Assembly (NCBI GenBank): GCA_028699715.1
Contig: JAQVUC010000063.1
Location: 1-6,533, forward strand
Length of the DNA: 6,533 nucleotides
Direction: 5' to 3'
Origin: Anaerolineaceae bacterium
GTDB lineage: Bacteria > Chloroflexota > Anaerolineae > Anaerolineales > Anaerolineaceae
The notes below the pieces were generated by a model that saw only the letters and a list, made by a program, of their open reading frames with translations, was not told where the DNA came from and made no database searches. The stretch's first letter is position 1, and each line of letters begins with the position of its first letter. Position numbers and translations under genes: made by a program. Shown piece after piece: positions 4,927 through 6,533 of this stretch.

Positions 4927-6099
4927 TTAGCCAGCGGAGAAACGTTGCAAAGCCATGCCAAAAGCAGCCTGCCAGGTGATGATTTTTACCCTGTTTTGCT
5001 CCAAAGCCTCCTGCAGCTCAGGTGCTGAGAAAGTGAGCAAGCGCTGCTCCTCCAGATCGTCCGAAAGGGCGATTTGGTCTGTTTTACGAGCCTTTATCGC
5101 CAGAAAATAATGTCCCCTGCCGTTGCCGCGGTTGGCATCGGTCATAAAGCTGCCCAGGCTGATCCACTCTTCTGCCTCAAACCCCGTTTCTTCCAGTAAC
5201 TCCCTTCTGGCAGCAGCCAGAGGGTCCTCTCCTGGCTGAATGTAGCCGCCAACGGGAGCCAGCGTGATGCCCGGAGAAGCATACTTGGTCTGCTCAAAGA
5301 CTAAAAAACGCTCCTTTTCATCGACAGCCACCACAATTACAAAATCAGGCGTATCGATCCAGATCCATCGATCGAGCATTCTCCCATCCGGCAGTTCGAT
5401 CTGGTGTTCCTCAAGCTTGATCCAGGGGGATTGCTCAAAAACCAGTCGTTTGGAAAGGGTTTTCCAGAGTTTCATGCTTGAGTTTATCTTACCTGACAAG
5501 TCGGCGTAGGTCAACCCTAACTCAGCCGGTGTGACCTGCAAGCCCTCAAAAACTTCAAAGCTAAGGTCGCGGAAGGAGTTCGCAGTGTTGCGGTTGTATA
5601 GACCGAGCAGCGCGGAATAGCTCAGGTTGATGCGTTGCTCCCAATCAAGCCCCAGCAGCTTGGCGGCAGATTTAACCTGGGCTGGGCTTTCGCCTTCCAG
5701 CTCCACAAAAACACCCAAGGGGGTTTCATCAAGCGACAAAATTAAGGTATCGATCAAGTAATTAGCCCGATATTTCTCATATATCAACACCACCTGGTAG
5801 CCCAGCGCCTCCAGCAGTCTGTGAGTGGCCTCGAAATCCGAAACCACCACTTCGATTTCCTTGCGGGTCAAAACATCCTCTTGGAGTTTGCCCGGACCTT
5901 TGAAAGTCAGCCGGGCAAGGTCGTCTTTGCGTAGGCGCAGCACCTGACTCGCGGAAACCAGGCCTTGGTCAGGCGTGTCATAACGCAAATTCAATTCATG
6001 TGTGCGCGGCCGGGCGCAGACCAAGCCTAAATTCTTGATTTTATTGATCAATCTCTCATAGTCTTTGATCAAAAACTTGACTTCAATTTCCTGGTCCAT
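4927..6099 (-). CDS. CYTH-NUDIX fusion: triphosphate tunnel domain plus ADP-ribose pyrophosphatase-like NUDIX hydrolase
   Basis: A 390-residue two-domain protein, probably cytoplasmic. Residues 1-170 are a CYTH domain: ExExK (Glu4, Glu6, Lys8), LRLR (54-57), TFKGP (65-69), KEIEV (80-84), YEKYR (107-111), LSLDE (121-125) and VELEGE (132-137). These line the tunnel that binds triphosphate and metal, so hydrolysis of inorganic triphosphate or a nucleoside or thiamine triphosphate is likely. Residues 209-390 are a NUDIX hydrolase with a complete box: Gly285-x5-Glu291-x7-Arg299-Glu300-Leu-x-Glu303-Glu304-x-Gly306-Phe307. LEEHQIELPDG before it and DDLEEQRLL after it resemble ADP-ribose pyrophosphatases. 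The ATG (6097-6099) is chosen because it directly precedes the ExExK motif and has AAAGG 9 bases upstream; the frame stays open further upstream only because it overlaps the neighbouring gene. Methionine 209 (5473-5475) could be the old start of a separate NUDIX gene. Confidence 0.9.
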   Translation of the reverse strand: MDQEIEVKFLIKDYERLINKIKNLGLVCARPRTHELNLRYDTPDQGLVSASQVLRLRKDDLARLTFKGPGKLQEDVLTRKEIEVVVSDFEATHRLLEALGYQVVLIYEKYRANYLIDTLILSLDETPLGVFVELEGESPAQVKSAAKLLGLDWEQRINLSYSALLGLYNRNTANSFRDLSFEVFEGLQVTPAELGLTYADLSGKINSSMKLWKTLSKRLVFEQSPWIKLEEHQIELPDGRMLDRWIWIDTPDFVIVVAVDEKERFLVFEQTKYASPGITLAPVGGYIQPGEDPLAAARRELLEETGFEAEEWISLGSFMTDANRGNGRGHYFLAIKARKTDQIALSDDLEEQRLLTFSAPELQEALEQNRVKIITWQAAFGMALQRFSAG

Positions 6100-6103
6100 A
6101 GCT

Positions 6104-6533
6104 TTAAACCTTTCGCTTTCTTTGAGTCGAATAAACCAGCAGCAGTAAGAGCCAGAGCAAGTGCAGCGCTGCCATAAAGACGCTGTTGCCAGCGCGTTGT
6201 GAGGGCGCCCAGAGCAAAAGCCGCTCCGCCCAGTAGCCCAGGATGTTGAGCAAAATGACGAGGGTAATGATAGGGAAATGCCACACGTGTTTTTTGCGCA
6301 GCGTAAACCAAGCGAAACCGTTGATGAGGGCAAACAACATCCCGAGGCTGAGCAAATAGGCTGTCAGCCAGGCTTGCAAGCCCAACTCAGAAACCGTTTC
6401 TCTTTGCTGCCAGGCTGCCCAGGCGCGCATCAAACCAGCCGAGCCCGCCAACAGCAGCGAAAGCCGCAGCAAACTTTCTGACACAGAATTCAGAAAGGAT
6501 TTTTTCTGTGACAGGGCAGCGTCGCTTTTAGTC
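6104..6533 (-). CDS. Four-helix membrane protein of unknown function (5' end probably outside window)
   Basis: I do not recognise a named family with a known function. Numbering from the GTG at 6484, four hydrophobic helices are seen: about 5-24, 36-60, 67-92 and 100-120, with a basic C-terminal tail QRKRKV, so this tail is probably cytoplasmic. The protein is rich in Leu, Trp and Ala and resembles small hypothetical membrane proteins I associate with Anaerolineae. The GTG at 6484 lacks a Shine-Dalgarno, and the frame stays open upstream to the window edge (142 residues visible in total), encoding a polar stretch TKSDAALSQKKSFLNS that looks like a normal cytoplasmic N-terminus. The true start is therefore probably beyond the right edge. 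Its TAA (6104-6106) is 4 bases before the CYTH-NUDIX start, and that gene's ribosome binding site lies inside this coding region, so the two are almost certainly co-transcribed and translationally linked. Confidence 0.72.
   Translation of the reverse strand, partial: TKSDAALSQKKSFLNSVSESLLRLSLLLAGSAGLMRAWAAWQQRETVSELGLQAWLTAYLLSLGMLFALINGFAWFTLRKKHVWHFPIITLVILLNILGYWAERLLLWAPSQRAGNSVFMAALHLLWLLLLLVYSTQRKRKV

Noticed and set aside
6100..6333. A 78-codon N-terminal extension of the CYTH-NUDIX frame up to 6333
   Set aside because: It overlaps the last two-thirds of the membrane-protein gene, encodes a Cys/Ser-rich low-plausibility sequence, and the CYTH motif ExExK begins right after the ATG at 6097-6099, as in the family.
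6482..6510. Inverted repeat CACAGAA/TTCTGTG near the right edge as an operator or promoter element
   Set aside because: The membrane-protein frame probably runs through it, so it is likely coding; seven-base arms with a 15-base gap can occur by chance.

Overview
The window looks like an ordinary, gene-dense bacterial chromosome segment of moderate GC. It most resembles the Anaerolineae (phylum Chloroflexota). That placement is inference: it rests on my recognition of a TrpB2-type tryptophan synthase beta chain, the style of the CYTH and ADP-ribose-type NUDIX domains, and the small membrane-protein family at the right edge. No rRNA, tRNA, CRISPR array, transposase or integrase is visible, and no gap exceeds 300 bases.

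Left part, plus strand. The window opens inside trpB2, whose N-terminus lies outside, and a 15-bp hairpin follows it. One good promoter (TTGACA with an extended -10) and a possible second one precede rplS (ribosomal protein L19). The rplS leader can fold into two competing hairpins. After rplS come a small hairpin and a convincing intrinsic terminator. Next are a class-I glutamine amidotransferase-like hydrolase (peptidase C26, PuuD-like) and, 7 bases later, murI (glutamate racemase). murI has no Shine-Dalgarno sequence, but a perfect TATAAT lies 6 bases before its GTG, so it may also be made from a leaderless transcript.

Middle part, plus strand. An AT-richer spacer leads into a two-gene module: a four-helix DUF2975 membrane protein and a 67-residue Cro/C1-type regulator. 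This arrangement matches the YoaS/YozG pair of Bacillus. The base composition is visibly more AT-rich than the flanks, and an inverted repeat overlaps the likely -10 region. A nitroreductase-family flavoprotein with its own extended -10 promoter follows.

Right part, minus strand, convergent with the nitroreductase. A four-helix membrane protein of unknown function, running off the right edge, is followed 4 bases later by one 390-residue reading frame. That frame joins a complete CYTH (triphosphate tunnel metalloenzyme) domain to a complete ADP-ribose-pyrophosphatase-like NUDIX domain. Both halves keep their catalytic motifs, and the join falls where the two proteins would separately end and begin. 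This bifunctional phosphohydrolase candidate is the most notable item here. Otherwise the window is mostly housekeeping, and I see no clear evidence of a wholly new multi-gene system.
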